Shown one piece after another: positions 31,758 to 43,361 of a stretch of 64,000 bases of DNA. The position numbers and the translations under genes are program-made. Numbering within the stretch: the first letter of the stretch is position 1; each line of letters opens with the position of its first letter. Location of the stretch: NCBI GenBank assembly GCA_009363875.1, contig CM018682.1:57000031-57064030 (forward strand). The letters are read 5' to 3'. The notes below the pieces were generated by a model. It did not search any database, was not told the origin of the DNA, and saw nothing but the letters and a program-made list of their open reading frames with translations. Source of the DNA: Mikania micrantha. Lineage: Eukaryota > Streptophyta > Magnoliopsida > Asterales > Asteraceae.

Positions 31758-32347
31758 TTAGTTAATTTGTTCGCGATATAATGAAATAATTAAATTTAAA
31801 TTATGTTATGATGAGTTTCAAAATTGTAAAATAAGAAATATTTTATTTCCTTAAAATTATGATCGATCGCATCGTTATTCGTTACGTTTCATCAGATCGC
31901 GTCGCCATCGCGCGTATTCGTTCGAATCGTCATTCGAACGAACACGACGATGGTTTGGCTTTCTGATTCTTGTTTTCTACAGTTAAGTCATTATTTCAGA
32001 ACGTTAAACTTTCATAATCATTCGTACAGATCGTCACCTATACGAATAATTAGTCGGTTTAGCATTCCGGAATAATAACTGTTTTAGTTTTGTTTTGTTT
32101 AACCTCACATACGTTTATGCCAACTAATATCACATCAAGTATTTATGTTTCAACACTGTGTTGTCTGACATGTTTCAGACTGTTAAACCCTAAGGTTTTA
32201 GTCAGATTCAGACAATCGTATAATAGTTTAATGATAATCCAATGTATAATTAGTCTAAACATAGTTTAACGAAATGTGTACCTGAATCACTGTACATGTT
32301 TACTGTTACGATCACTGTTCCGGCACGCGTCCGGCACTGATGTTACA
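31758..32347 (-). repeat. Solo LTR of gypsy A family, 5'-end segment
   Basis: Continuation of the solo LTR split by copia element 1. Minus strand, starting TGTAACATCA at 32347. It matches gypsy A 4529-5120 in reverse, including CAGATCGCG and the CGAACGAACACGACGATGG stretch (near 31940). Followed by duplication ACCCA. Confidence 0.9.
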
Positions 32348-32352
32348 ACCCA
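32348..32352. other. Target duplication ACCCA (right) of the solo LTR
   Basis: Equals 14446-14450. Confidence 0.92.
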
Positions 32353-32369
32353 ACCCTCAAATGGTTCTC

Positions 32370-32900
32370 GTTCAACACGAGGTTGAGCGTTTTCTAATTA
32401 TACATTCGAGAAAGGTGGTGTTATCGGGTACGCATGAGGTTATCGAATTGAATGTGTTACCCATTAATGCTTTCTCGAATTCAAGGGTGAGTTACCTAGT
32501 TTCTTGTGATGTTCTCGAAGTGTTTGATCCCTCATAAGGAGGTTCTCAAATTGTATGTTGTTCAATTGGAGATTCTCGAATTTCTTGGTGTCCATTGTGT
32601 TCTTGAATTTTTAAATTCCAAAAAATGTTCTATAATAAAGTGATTCTCGACTTTGGAGAATTAATGAAATGGTTCTCGAGTTTTGGCATCCAAATTAATG
32701 TTCTCAACTTCGAAAAATTAAGGTTCTCGACTTGCCAACAAAATTAAAGAGATTCTCTACTTTTAGTGTTTTCCATATTAAGTGTTTTCGAATTCTCAAA
32801 GGGAATAAAGAGGTTCTCAACAACATGGGATTGTTCTCGAGTTCTTTTGTGGCTTTCTCGAATTATTCATCTTTTACCTCTCGTTCCCAGATTTCCCGTA
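32370..32900 (-). repeat. TTCTCGA motif cluster in LTR B
   Basis: Roughly 20 copies of GGTTCTCGA / TTCTCGAATT with irregular spacing in a 530-base stretch. LTR D at the matching place has GCCGAACC copies instead, so the motif differs even between these two related LTRs. Confidence 0.75.
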
Positions 32901-33294
32901 ACTTGCAGGTTTCTTAAAACTTAATTTTTCACTTTATTTCTACTCTAATGGTTTCCTAAATCCATATATTTAATGTTATTTATACCCAAATGATTCAGAA
33001 AACTCATTTAGATGTGAAGAACACTTAAAATTCAAGTTTAAGCTAAAAACTCTAAATAAAACTCTAAATGATATCATAGATTTACCTCAACTCTTGATCT
33101 TTAGCTTGATCAGCTTGAACTTTCGTGTTCTACTTGACTGGCGAAATGTTTTGAGACGAAAATCAATCAAAATGGTCAAGAATTGAAGAGTTTAACTTTT
33201 TGGATTTTAGAGAGAGAGAGAGAAAGTGGATGGAAATGGTGTTCTTGAAAGAGAAATGAGATGGGAAAAATGTGGAAGAAGAAGTATCCCATCT

Positions 33295-33302
33295 CTTTTA
33301 TA
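33295..33302 (-). promoter_or_regulatory. TATA box of LTR B
   Basis: TATAAAAG on the minus strand, at the place matching TATAAG 35155-35160 of LTR D; a purine-rich stretch (CT-rich on the sense strand) follows. Confidence 0.62.
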
Positions 33303-33843
33303 GCTCGGTGTAATCCCGCGTGTCCGGTTACGATAATTTACTCGTTAATAATTTTAATTGCTCGGTTTTCACGTAATTTGTATTTTTCTTATACGAAGCG
33401 TTTAATAAAATAATTTTATTTAAAATCGTTTAAGGTGTTTATTCCTATTAAACGTTTTAATTACTTTTTATTTAATTTAAGTATCTTAAATATTATTTCG
33501 GTTATCTCGTTGAAACGCGTTACTTACGTGCGCATCTATAAAGATCATCACCTTTATCAATACAATGTTCGTATCGTATTTCAACTTCATTTACGATTCA
33601 TGGAATGTCATTTCAGGATATTATTCTTAATAATTGTATTCGTGTGAATCATCACCCACGCAAATACATTATTAAGTTAACATTTTTGAAATAGCATTCA
33701 CGTTTAATTTATATTCGTGACCTCACCATCGCGTAATTGTTTCCAATATCCTTTTCATTATTTTAATTAAAATATATTTATCAATTTTCCATTTCCAATC
33801 CTCTACCCCAATAAATCATATCACTGACACATCCATGATAGAC

Positions 33844-33919
33844 CGAAAATAAGTTTATGTATACCGCACACGTAGGAGCCGGTCGCAACCTATCCAGCCT
33901 CCGTCCCACCACCATTTCG
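33844..33919 (-). other. Hairpin module copy 6 (LTR B)
   Basis: Outer arms CGAAAAT (33844-33850) with ATTTCG (33914-33919), one bulge. Inner arms GGA (33875-33877) with TCC (33893-33895), and GGT (33881-33883) with ACC (33888-33890), around CGCA. Counterpart of copy 7 in LTR D, with different inner pairs. Confidence 0.75.
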
Positions 33920-34155
33920 AAAAACCATGACCATGTGTCCTTGACTATATTTAGTGACCAAACCATAACCTTTACCAATCCAAACAAAACCATGTCATAT
34001 CATAATTATTCCACTGCAATAAACACTGTGATTCAGTCTAGTTGTATTTCAAACTAACTTTCCCATGGTTTATGCTTAATAATCATATGTTCTTAACAAT
34101 GCATACCATCAATATTATCATCAATCAAATCAATAATAATCAAATTATCGTAACA

Positions 34156-34165
34156 AGTTCTATCA
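34156..34165. other. Ten-base spacer between the two gypsy 5' LTRs
   Basis: AGTTCTATCA separates LTR B (ends 34155) from LTR D (starts 34166). It may be two adjacent 5-base target duplications, AGTTC for B and TATCA for D. It is the only stretch in the window I cannot assign to a retrotransposon. Confidence 0.6.
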
Positions 34166-34469
34166 TGTAACATCACTGTAATTCATGCAATTACATTACG
34201 TAAATGTTTGTACTGTTAAGACCTAAAATGATAATTGATAATTACTATGGATTATTGGATGTGATTATTATCACTGGTATACATTCTGAGGACGTATGAT
34301 TATGAGCATAAACCATTTGAAATCTAGTTTGGAATACAACTAGACAGAACCAGAGAGTTTATTGCAATTGAATTAATATGATATGGGTTTTTAATTTGGA
34401 ATGGTAGTGGTATGGATTAGTTATGGTTTGGTAGCTAAACATAGTCAAGGACACATGGTCATGGTCTAT

Positions 34470-34544
34470 CGAAATGGTGGTGGGACGGTGGCTGAGGCAG
34501 TTACGACTAACCTCTACATATGCCCTATACATAAGCTTATTTCG
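34470..34544 (+). other. Hairpin module copy 7 (LTR D)
   Basis: Outer arms CGAAAT (34470-34475) with ATTTCG (34539-34544). Inner arms GAGG (34494-34497) with CCTC (34511-34514), and AGT (34499-34501) with ACT (34506-34508), around TACG. Confidence 0.8.
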
Positions 34545-35154
34545 GTCTATCATGGATGTGTCAGTGATATGGTTTAGTGGGATTTGGATTTGGAAATTAT
34601 AATATTAAAGATAATAAACTAGTGAAAGCATTATTAAAGATAAACACGCGTTGGTGAGGTTATGATTATAAGTTAAAACACGAATGTTATTTCAGAAATA
34701 TTAACTTAATAATGTATTCGCGTGGGTGACGATTTGCACGAATATGATTATTAGGAATAATATCCTGAAACGACATTCCACAAATCGTAAATCGAATCCA
34801 AATACGATACGAGCGTTGGATTCAGAAAGATGACGATCTTTACAAATACGTACGTAAGTAACCTGTTTCGACGAGATAACGAAATAACGCTTAACGGTAT
34901 TAAAATTAAGAAAAAGAATTTAAAAACGTTTATTAGGAATTACAACCTAAGACGTATTTGAATGAATCGTTTAATTCAATAAATGATTTAACGAAAACAT
35001 TTTATGAAACAACGTAATTAAAATCATTTTAGTAAAACAAAACATAACTATTTAAAGGTTTTATGTTTTAAATATGTTTTACGAGTAAAACCGGTCGTTT
35101 AGGAAATATTATCGCAAAATAAACGAGACCGAGCACGCGGGGAACGATACGGAG

Positions 35155-35160
35155 TATAAG
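35155..35160 (+). promoter_or_regulatory. TATA-like box of LTR D
   Basis: TATAAG about 990 bases into the LTR, followed within 20 bases by a TC-rich leader. Position agrees with LTR B. Confidence 0.55.
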
Positions 35161-36590
35161 AAGGATGTTTTCCTCCTTCTCCTTCATTCTTCCACCTTTT
35201 ACTCTATCTCTAGAACACAATCCTGTCACCTCTCTCTCTCACTAACTTCTCTCTACTATAACTGCTTCAAAACTCAACCATTGCACGATATCTTGGTGCC
35301 AAATCGTTCCTATGAGAGAGTAGAACAAGAACCCACGAAAATTTCAAGTGTTTGCACGCTATTTGAAGGTAGATCTAACACTTTACTTTTTTTTCTTTCT
35401 TTAAACAACCGATGCATTATAGAGTTTCTAAATCGATTATTTAACAAGTTTAAACTTTAACCGAAGCTACCTAAGCTAGTATTAGTGAGAAGTTTGAGCC
35501 TGCAATAGATTTGGGTCGATGATGTAGACGATGAACAGCTAACAGGTGCAGGTCGAAGGGCCGAACCTCTGGTGGAGCTGGGTAGAAGGTGACGAACCTA
35601 GGTTGGCCGAACCTAGACAGCCGCAGCATGTGCAGGGCTGAGCCTAATGGGTCCCGAACCATTGTGCCAGGCGAACCATAAGGACCGAACCTCCCTTAGT
35701 CGAACCTTGTGCCACCGAACCTCCTTCAGTCGAACCCAAAGGAACGAACCTGAGGGGCTGCTAAACCGAAGTCATGGCCGAACCTTGAGCCACTTAAACC
35801 TTTGGATGGGCAGCGAACCTAGGGAAAATAGTTGGGTCAAGGGCTGTTAAGACTTAAACATTTTAACTAAATGTTAATGGGAATAAGAGAATAAGGTGAT
35901 AGTGTATCTCCATGCATGCATAAATAATTACAAGGACCACCACCTTTTCTTAATAAACCTAAGTTGTAAATTTTAAGATTTCATACATTGATTATTTTAT
36001 ATGAGTAATCTAAGTATGATTTTTTTTAAAGCTTAAGAATTAAATTTCATTAACTTAATTGATGGTGGTCAATTTAATTGAACGTGCATGCATGTATATA
36101 TAAGTGTATGATAAAGGTTATCACCTTGGAGTATACTTATTTATGAGGATACACGTAAGATATCATAAATTGTGATCATTATTGAATAATTAAGGCCAAC
36201 AAGTTTAAATTATATTTTGATAATGATGATTTATGTAGCAACAAGTAACATTCTAACTTAGGTAAAATAAACTAAGTTAATGTAATACTTATGAGTCTAA
36301 ACTAAACATATACGGACACTTAATGGAAATAAAACGCATATACTTATGAACACGAACATACGATAATTACAAGTTGATTGAATTGCTTTTGATTTCATAA
36401 ACGTGAGCGCGCATACTAGAAGAACACTGATTATAAGGAATTCAGGTGAGTTCTCATAACCTCCTTTAAAATCATTTTGTTTTAAACTCGGAGGTGGAAC
36501 ATGTATACCAGATTTATATATTATGTTAATAACACATGGATGGGACATGTTATATCGTTGTGATATTCATAATATTGAATTATCATGATT

Positions 36591-36861
36591 CCATGAGTCG
36601 TTGTTGATGACTTCGGTCATCCGTAATGATTGCATGTATTGTCACGTGGATTACCACAACTCCATAAGTCATTGTTGTTGACTTCGGTCTTCCGCAATGA
36701 TTGCATGTATTGTCACTTGGACTATCTCAACTCCATGAGTCGTTATTGTTGACCTCGGTCATCCGCAATGATTGCATGTATTGTCACGTGGATTACCACA
36801 ACTCCATGGGTCGTTCTCGTTGACTTCGGTCATCGGCAATGACTGCATGTATTGTCACTTA
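36591..36861 (+). repeat. Tandem repeat, 71 bp, 4 copies in LTR D
   Basis: Units start CCATGAGTCG-like at 36591, 36662, 36733 and 36804, sharing TTGACTTCGGTCATCCGCAA and GATTGCATGTATTGTCAC. LTR B has a shorter relative at 13005-13240. Confidence 0.92.
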
Positions 36862-37415
36862 TACTAATTGGAACTATTATTGGATGAGATTGGTTGAATA
36901 TAGATGATTGACTATTTGTGATTACTTGAAATATGTGTTTGTTGTGTTTGTGTATGTGTTATGTGTTGATAGTGTTGGATTATCTCGCAGGTGCACATGT
37001 GGATTTTCTCAGAAAATTATAAACGTTCAAAAATATTTTATGAACATTTTGAAACTTAAAAACTTATGATTACTCACCAACTACTTTCTAGTTGACACGT
37101 GATTTTCTACATGTTTCAGGGAACGAGGAGAAGTAGATAGAGAAGGATAGCTCTACATCTTTTGGACATCATCACTTAGGGTCTTGGACTTAGCTAAAAT
37201 AACTGAAATTCTGAAGACTAGAGTTTAGTTAGTTTGGCTAAATCTTTTTTGTAATTGATGTAACTATCTCATGAGGAACATGATTTTTGATGTAATTAAT
37301 TTGGTTGAATTAATTTATATATGATGATTTATTTAGATGCCCACAAGCTTATGAACAATCTACACATCCCTCGTGGCATCCCGACATTTCCGCCATTGGT
37401 CGGGGTGTTACAGAT

Positions 37416-37428
37416 TGGTATCAGAGCC
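37416..37428 (+). other. Primer-binding site of gypsy D
   Basis: TGGTATCAGAGCC, initiator methionine tRNA complement, three bases after the LTR end. Confidence 0.92.
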
Positions 37429-37568
37429 TTGGTTATAGAGAATTAGGTGACTAGAAATGGTTGACCTAGTCTATAACCGTAGGATACCCTAGTATGAAAT
37501 TATTTCATACACTAGTTATTATATTCATGATTTCATGTTTATGTGTTTATTACATGTTAACTGAACTC

Positions 37569-37572
<4 letters not shown>

Positions 37573-37646
<74 letters not shown>
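37573..37646. repeat. (TA)n microsatellite
   Basis: About 37 uninterrupted TA units. It creates long Ile-Tyr shadow ORFs that are not genes. Confidence 0.97.
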
Positions 37647-37647
<1 letters not shown>

Positions 37648-37722
37648 GATTTGTATATATTAATTGCTGATTTATATGTGATTGAATGTGCCCTAATGAC
37701 TCGATAAGGACATGCTCGTGGT

Positions 37723-37805
37723 GTATTGTAAAGGTGGTGGGACATTGGCTAAGGTAGTTGTGACTGACCTCTACATATGCCCTATATATATACCATTTAC
37801 AGTAC
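37723..37805 (+). other. Hairpin module copy 8 (D 5' UTR)
   Basis: Outer arms GTATTGTAAA (37723-37732) and TTTACAGTAC (37796-37805), nine standard pairs plus one G-T. Inner arms AGG (37752-37754) with CCT (37768-37770), and AGT (37756-37758) with ACT (37763-37765), around TGTG. Confidence 0.8.
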
Positions 37806-37947
37806 ATCAGGTGGATGTCAGTATTGAGGAAGAAGGGAACTACCCGTTTGGGAAATTATTTGTTTAATAAATTAATTGCTTAGGAATTTATTTGCTTAGG
37901 AATTGTTTGTTTGATCTTTCATCACCTTGTAAAGGACACACTCGTGG

Positions 37948-38032
37948 TATACTACAAAGGTGGTGGGACGGTGGCTGGGGCGGTTGCGACTGACCCCTAC
38001 ATATGCCCTATACATATACCATTTGTAGTATA
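37948..38032 (+). other. Hairpin module copy 9 (D 5' UTR)
   Basis: Outer arms TATACTACAAA (37948-37958) and TTTGTAGTATA (38022-38032): 11 perfect pairs. Inner arms GGGG (37977-37980) with CCCC (37994-37997), and GGT (37982-37984) with ACT (37989-37991) including one G-T pair, around TGCG. Best example of the module. Confidence 0.85.
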
Positions 38033-38577
38033 TTGGGGGTCTGTCAGTGTCAGGAACATAGGATATTATTGGGAAAAGCTGGAAAGTTGTTGATGGAATG
38101 TTGGTTGAATTTGGTTTGGATTGATATTTTGGATAATCACATTTGATGGACATATATATATACTCATTTATAAACACACTTATTGGACATGTGGGGTGAA
38201 TAGGATCAATGAATGATACGAACACTTAGTGACGAACTGAATATTTAGTGTTGAGATGGACAATTAGTGATAATATGAACGCGTAGGGATGACACTAACG
38301 CTTAGTGATGGTATGAACAGTTAATAATGAGATATGAACATATAGTGAACTTAAACACTAGGGGAACTCTAATGTTAGGTAAACTTAGACATTAGGTGAA
38401 CTTAGAAATAGGCGAACCTAAATGTCAGGTGAACTTAGACATTAGGCGAACCTAGTTGTCCAAGGGAACTTGAACCACTTCACTCAAAATTTTCCTACCT
38501 GGGATAAGGATTGTGAAGTGGGATAATTGGAAAATATATGGCATACCCTAAATCCTAACAAGGGCATAATCGTGATG

Positions 38578-38654
38578 CGATGCAATGGTGGTGGGATGTC
38601 GGATGATGCGACTGCGGTCAACTCTATGTATGCCTTATATATAAGCTTGTTGCA
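38578..38654 (+). other. Hairpin module copy 10 (D 5' UTR)
   Basis: Weakest complete copy: outer arms TGCAA (38581-38585) with TTGCA (38650-38654); inner GAC (38610-38612) with GTC (38617-38619) around TGCG. Core GGTGGTGGGATG and ATAAGCTTGTTGCACTG retained. Confidence 0.65.
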
Positions 38655-38887
38655 CTGTATTGGGAGGTTGTCAGTGTTAGTATAGGGTGGGAAATGTTTG
38701 AAACTTAGGAATATTTAGTTAATATTAGATATGAACAATTAGGATACTTTAGTATAATATTAGGAGAATACTACTTTACTATGGGTTTAATGACAGATAG
38801 GAGAAAAATAAAGTTCATGTATGTAATCCTAACTATTATAACGAACTCATTTGACCATAGTTTGTATGACTTACATTGTAACGGTAG

Positions 38888-39755
38888 TGTTGGAAAAATA
38901 AGGACTGACGAAGCAAAACCACCCTTCAAATAATCCATTTGAATAAATGTTGCAGGACACTACCTTCGGATGACATCTGCTTCCGAAGATAATAAACACT
39001 TCGGAAGACAAGATTCAGAAGATGCTTCGGAAGACATTAGCTTCTGAAGACAATAAACACTTCGGAAGACAAGATTCAGAAGATGCTTCGAAAGACATTA
39101 GCTTCTGAAGATAAAATACTCTTCGGAAGACACTATCGGAAGACTCCATTGGAAGACAAGCTTCGGAAGAAAAACATTACTTCGGAAGACTTATGCATCT
39201 ACATCAGCTTCCGATGATGGTCTTCTGATAAAAGAATAAATGACCGTCTTCTGATGAAAGAATAAGTGTTTCTTTCATCAGCTTCCGATAAAAGTATAAC
39301 TGATTCCTCTAATCAGTTTCCTATGAAGAACTTCTTAAAGAATAACTCCTTAGCATTAGCTTCAGTACAAATGTCTGAACCTCGGAAGACTTCAAGATCT
39401 TTGAAGATCCTAAGTTGACTTTGCACTTGTACTATTCTGATGATACAGTGTTTGTAAAAGTGTCTTTAGTCTTATTTGTTTGTCTTTTTCTTGTATTTGT
39501 CCTGAAACATTAATTGTCGGGGCTATTTATACCCCAACATCTTCAGTATTATATACAACACTTTTCTGAATATTCTTTGTGTTGCCTTTCTGTTTTCTGT
39601 TCTCTCTTTTCTTTAAACAAGAAAACTAAACAACCAAAATAACTAAACTTAAGTGCAAAACCCTAGAGGGAGCTAATACCAAAAGCTTTGACTAAGTATC
39701 TAAAGCTCTTGTTCCTGGTTAAATCAGCCTCTCCTCAGGTCACTGATTTTCTACA
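38888..39755 (+). repeat. 5' LTR of copia E, 868 bp
   Basis: Starts TGTTGGAAAA, ends GATTTTCTACA two bases before the primer site. Rich in CTTCGGAAG / CTTCCGAAG motifs (38965-39250), including two 61-bp tandem units starting at 38999 and 39060. TATTTATA at 39534-39541 is the likely TATA box. Confidence 0.94.
39534..39541 (+). promoter_or_regulatory. TATA box of copia E 5' LTR
   Basis: TATTTATA within GGGGCTATTTATACCCC, followed by a CT-rich leader. Same at 51937-51944 in the 3' LTR. Confidence 0.65.
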
Positions 39756-39757
39756 AT

Positions 39758-39769
39758 TGGTATCAGAGC
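39758..39769 (+). other. Primer-binding site of copia E
   Basis: TGGTATCAGAGC, initiator methionine tRNA complement, after the 5' LTR. Confidence 0.92.
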
Positions 39770-40538
39770 CTTGTTCTTTAGTATTGGTTTAACCATCAAG
39801 TCTAAAATTAAAAGCTCTCTTTGATATCTTGGTGTTTAGTTTTCTGTGTTCATCTACTTTTCATAATCTGCTGAAGATTGATTTTTGAAACTCTAAAGTG
39901 TTCAAAAATCATTCAAACAAACTACCTTGAGTACTCATTACTTGTTGATTTACTCATAACTGTTTGAACACATGGCAGAAAAATTCATATTAGATCCCCA
40001 TAACACTGGTTCTTCCACAAAGCCACCATTTTTGGTTAGGCATCAATACAATATTTGGCAGAGACGGATGCTACATTTCCTGTAAAATAATCATACAGGA
40101 TGTTGGAAGTTTGTCATGTTCGGACCTCATAAACCAATGGTCCTAGACACGGAGACTGGAGACGACGTCCCTAAGGACCCTCAGAATTACACCGAAGAAG
40201 ACTTTCAGAAATTAGAGCTTGATGCCAAGGCACATGCTCAGCTGGCTATGGCCCTTTCGAATGAAATTTATTCGGGTCTTCTTCACCATGAGTCAATTAA
40301 GGACTTATGGGATGCTCTAAAAGAGCAATTCGGTGGTACCGATGATGTTGTAGCCAACACTAGGGAAATATTGGCTCAACAATATGAGACTTTCTGCCAA
40401 CTAAATAATGAGTCACTGACTCAGCAATTTGAAAGGTTCACTTCTCTCTTAAGTGAACTAAAATTAGCTGGTCAAGTGCACCCTCCTGTCTCAATTCTTA
40501 ATCGATATTTGAGATCTCTTCCTGAAAAATGGGAAACT

Positions 40539-40543
40539 TATTC
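40539..40543. other. Target duplication TATTC (left)
   Basis: Equals 43357-43361 on the other side of the solo LTR in copia E gag. Confidence 0.92.
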
Positions 40544-43356
40544 TGTCACACCCCCAATTTTCAACTAACGGAATCATACCGTTTGGGAACGTGACAAACC
40601 AGGATCTCAGATCATTAGACATAGCGAAGACCTCTATATGAATTTCAAAACATACTTTGGTCTTTAAAACATAACATCAGAGTTTTCAAAAGTTGCGGAA
40701 GCGTTATAAAACCAATAACAGTTGTAAATACAATACAAAGTTTCAAATGTTCAAATCCAAATATCTAGAATGTTTAAAATGCATGCGACTCTATCTCCTA
40801 GTCCATGCCAGTCTTTACTGCGCGCCTTAGCGTCCTGAGAAAACATGTAAATCAAGTCAACACAAAGGTTGGTGCATAACACAGGTTTTAAGCATTCACA
40901 ATGTTCAAAACAGCAGTTTGAATAACAAGATTGTAGATAACATAATCACACATGCACAGTCATGATAGCTAGTCATATAAACTATTTACATAAGTGTTCG
41001 ACACCGAAGCTGACGGATTGCCATGCTATAGCATGTTTTCGCCTTGCCACTATTGTCTATCACAACAATAGTAAAATTGTGTTTGGTCAGTCAAACACCT
41101 GCGTAGATCCCATCTACCAGGTGAGGTTTGTCAAACCTAATAGATCTATTTCCAACTACCACGCTTTGCATTACAGCAAACTAAACGGTTCGAGGTGTGT
41201 AAGGACTTTCAAGTTGATATGTTGTCACATAATGTAAACAGCTAACTCATGCAAGTGATATGTATCTAAAAACAGTTTGTTGCACATGTTTTCTCCCCCA
41301 AAACAGTTTAAAATAAGAAAGGGGCCGTGTACGCACCTTTGATAATTGCAGAATGATCAAATACGTGTGAACTTGCGTAGAAATCCTCTACGAAGAATCT
41401 GTGGTTTAACAATAACATAGTGTTATTCGGAATGTCGTTTTGTGCTTGGAATCACATACGTGTCAACACACGTATGTTAAAGTGTTAAGAAAGTGCATAT
41501 GTAAGTACGCGTGCTTTTGAAATCGTTTAAATAAAATCCTATACGATTTTATTTAAATAAACGTAATTATACGCGATTTCGTTTTCGGACTAAAATATAA
41601 ATTTTATTATTCTAATACGTTCGTATTCTCGTTACGGTTCCAACGCAACTTGAACGGATTAAAACGGAGTTCGAACGAGTGAAATATGTCAAAAATACCA
41701 AAAATGGCATTTTTATCAAAAACCGGCCCAAGCCATGCTCGAACCCGTGACCCCCGACTCAACACACACACATGCTACCAGTCTCGCCCGCTAGGGTATC
41801 GCGATAACCTTCTGGAATTAATTCTTTTAAACACTTTTCCAGTTTGAATCCTATTTGATCTTATAGCCGAAGCATTCTATATCCAATTGATCACGAATTC
41901 GAACCTGATAAATCCTAAAACCTTAGGGGTTTTGTTCCTGGAATATAATAGACTTTGTAGCTGGTCTTAATTTGAAATATCATCCACCATAACTGGATTA
42001 ATCGGTTAATAACAGATTCGAACTCAAGTTCCTAAACTCCCAACTCAAAATCATTCAATTCGATAATGTGAGTCCCTGAAATCATGGGTGTTTCATTGAT
42101 TCAAGATTTTAGAAACTATCAGTAAAAACTAATTTGGTTTTTAAAAACAATTTCATAGAAATCCCCAAAGACCGTTTCACTTAAGAACCCTAAACCTGAA
42201 ATTATAAAATCCGATGTATTTAGTTGAAATTAACCGATGGTTTTCCATGTATACATCAAACCGAATCTGTCTGAATACATTAATTTGTTTTCAGAATGCA
42301 TTTGAGTAGAAACCCCCAAACAGTTTTGTTCTAAGAATCCTAGATATCAAATTGATATGATTCGATGTTAAAAACAGGAATTGAAATGTGGTTATCAATA
42401 TACAGAGCATTTCGAAACTCTCTGTAATATTTGATTTGATTTTTAAAACCGTTTGAATACTATCCCCCAAAATCGTTTATTCCTAGAACCCTAATACTCG
42501 AATCCCTACAATTAGATACTGAAAGCCAGATTACACCTAACGAAATCCTTATTCGACCATTTCAGAGTGTTTAGGAATAAACACTTACTTGTTTTGATAA
42601 CCAATTGAAATAGATTTGCTTCTATGTTAGATTTCGGCCACCTCACGATCGAATCCTCTAGCCAGAGCTTCCCAGATTGAATTGCTTTGTGATAATCCCT
42701 CTAAGAGTGCCGATTAGTAGTTCTTAGGCTTCAATTGTGTGAATGGTAACCGAATTATACTAATTCTAGAGGTGAGGCTACGGTTACAACTTTTGGTTTC
42801 TAATCCATGATTAATACGAAGTTGTAGGGTCTTAAAACGCCTGATTGAGATTAATAATCATCACTACACTTAATTGAAGTGTTTAACTTAATCAATTTCA
42901 ACCGTTTCATGCCAAATTCGATTAAATCATATTTATCCCAATTGTATTTTGACTTCTAAAGTCAATTTTAGACTTTTAACTTAAATACAAATCTAAACTT
43001 TGAAATTAAAGTGTATTGAGACTGATTTCAACACTTTCTAATTCCTTAAACTTGATTTGATCAATTACATAACAATTTGGTTTACAAAGTTTCACCAAAA
43101 CCCCGAATTGTCATAAATCGGAATAATTGAACTAGTTTCGAACTTGATTTATCCAGTTGGGCTTCTTAAATATCATTGGGCCTACTTTGATCTCATTGGG
43201 CCTACCTTGGGCCTCATTGGGCCTTACTGGGCCTTCTTTGACCTTATTGGGCCTTCATTGGCCTTGTTGGGCCTTCATTGGCCTTGTTGGGCCTTCATTG
43301 GTCTTATTGGGCCTACGAGGGTTAACGAGGTTAACTCGAAAAGTCGGATTGTCACA
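40544..43356 (-). repeat. Gypsy solo LTR, 2813 bp, inside copia E gag
   Basis: Bounded by TGTCACACCC and GGATTGTCACA with perfect TATTC duplications. I read it as minus strand because the minus-strand end GGGGGTGTGACA resembles the 3' ends of the A-family LTRs, and a region near 41300-41335 resembles the GGTGAGTTC...CCCCTTTC block of gypsy A. It lacks the hairpin module, so it is a different family. It includes a GGGCCTT-rich array (43155-43320). No gene; the ORF from 43144 is an accidental join of LTR and gag. Confidence 0.85.
43155..43320. repeat. GGGCCTTCATTGGCC-type array
   Basis: About ten imperfect units of TTGGGCCTTCATTGGCC near the LTR edge. Similar GGGCC-rich stretches occur in gypsy A (6070-6200) and the A-family solo LTR (16600-16760). 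Confidence 0.8.
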
Positions 43357-43361
43357 TATTC
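43357..43361. other. Target duplication TATTC (right)
   Basis: Matches 40539-40543; gag resumes directly after it. Confidence 0.92.

Larger units (their letters stand above)
8645..34155 (-). mobile_element. Ty3/gypsy chromovirus B, partial, interrupted
   Basis: A minus-strand gypsy element represented by pol and gag (8645-11073), 5' UTR, primer-binding site (12424-12436) and 5' LTR (12440-14450 continued at 32353-34155). Its downstream half (rest of pol and 3' LTR) is beyond gypsy A, outside the window. Its LTR contains the A-family solo LTR with copia element 1 inside. LTR ends are TGTTACGATA and GTGTTACA. LTR, 5' UTR and gag are closely related to element D, so B and D are two copies of one family in opposite orientation. 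All its ORFs are broken. Confidence 0.9.
32353..34155 (-). repeat. 5' LTR of gypsy B, promoter-side segment
   Basis: Continuation of LTR B, beginning TGTTACGATA on the minus strand at 34155. It carries a TATA box (33295-33302), the purine-rich complement of a CT-rich leader (33205-33240), and a 32370-32900 stretch packed with TTCTCGA. It mirrors LTR D: bases about 33480-34120 are the inverted counterpart of 34260-34900. Together with 12440-14450 it makes an LTR of about 3.8 kb. No gene seen. Confidence 0.86.
34166..37412 (+). repeat. 5' LTR of gypsy D, 3247 bp
   Basis: Begins TGTAACATCA and ends GGGGTGTTACA, three bases before the primer site. Contains a hairpin module (34470-34544), TATA-like TATAAG (35155-35160), CT-rich leader (35170-35260), a GCCGAACC cluster (35560-35830), and four 71-bp repeats (36591-36861). 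No gene; the short ORFs have no known domain. Confidence 0.88.
37429..38887 (+). other. 5' UTR of gypsy D with three hairpin modules
   Basis: Untranslated leader, interrupted by copia E at 38887; the last part resumes at 52174-52200 just before gag. It holds a TA microsatellite, three hairpin modules (37723-37805, 37948-38032, 38578-38654), and imperfect repeats of TTAGACATTAGGTGAACTTA (38340-38470). No coding function seen. Confidence 0.8.

Noticed and set aside
35471..35850. ORFs on both strands in LTR D
   Set aside because: Products of the GCCGAACC repeats.
37550..37807. Long Ile-Tyr ORFs on the minus strand
   Set aside because: They are translations of the TA microsatellite, not genes.
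40962..41237. 91-codon ORF as a gene
   Set aside because: Inside the solo LTR with exact target duplications; no recognisable domain.
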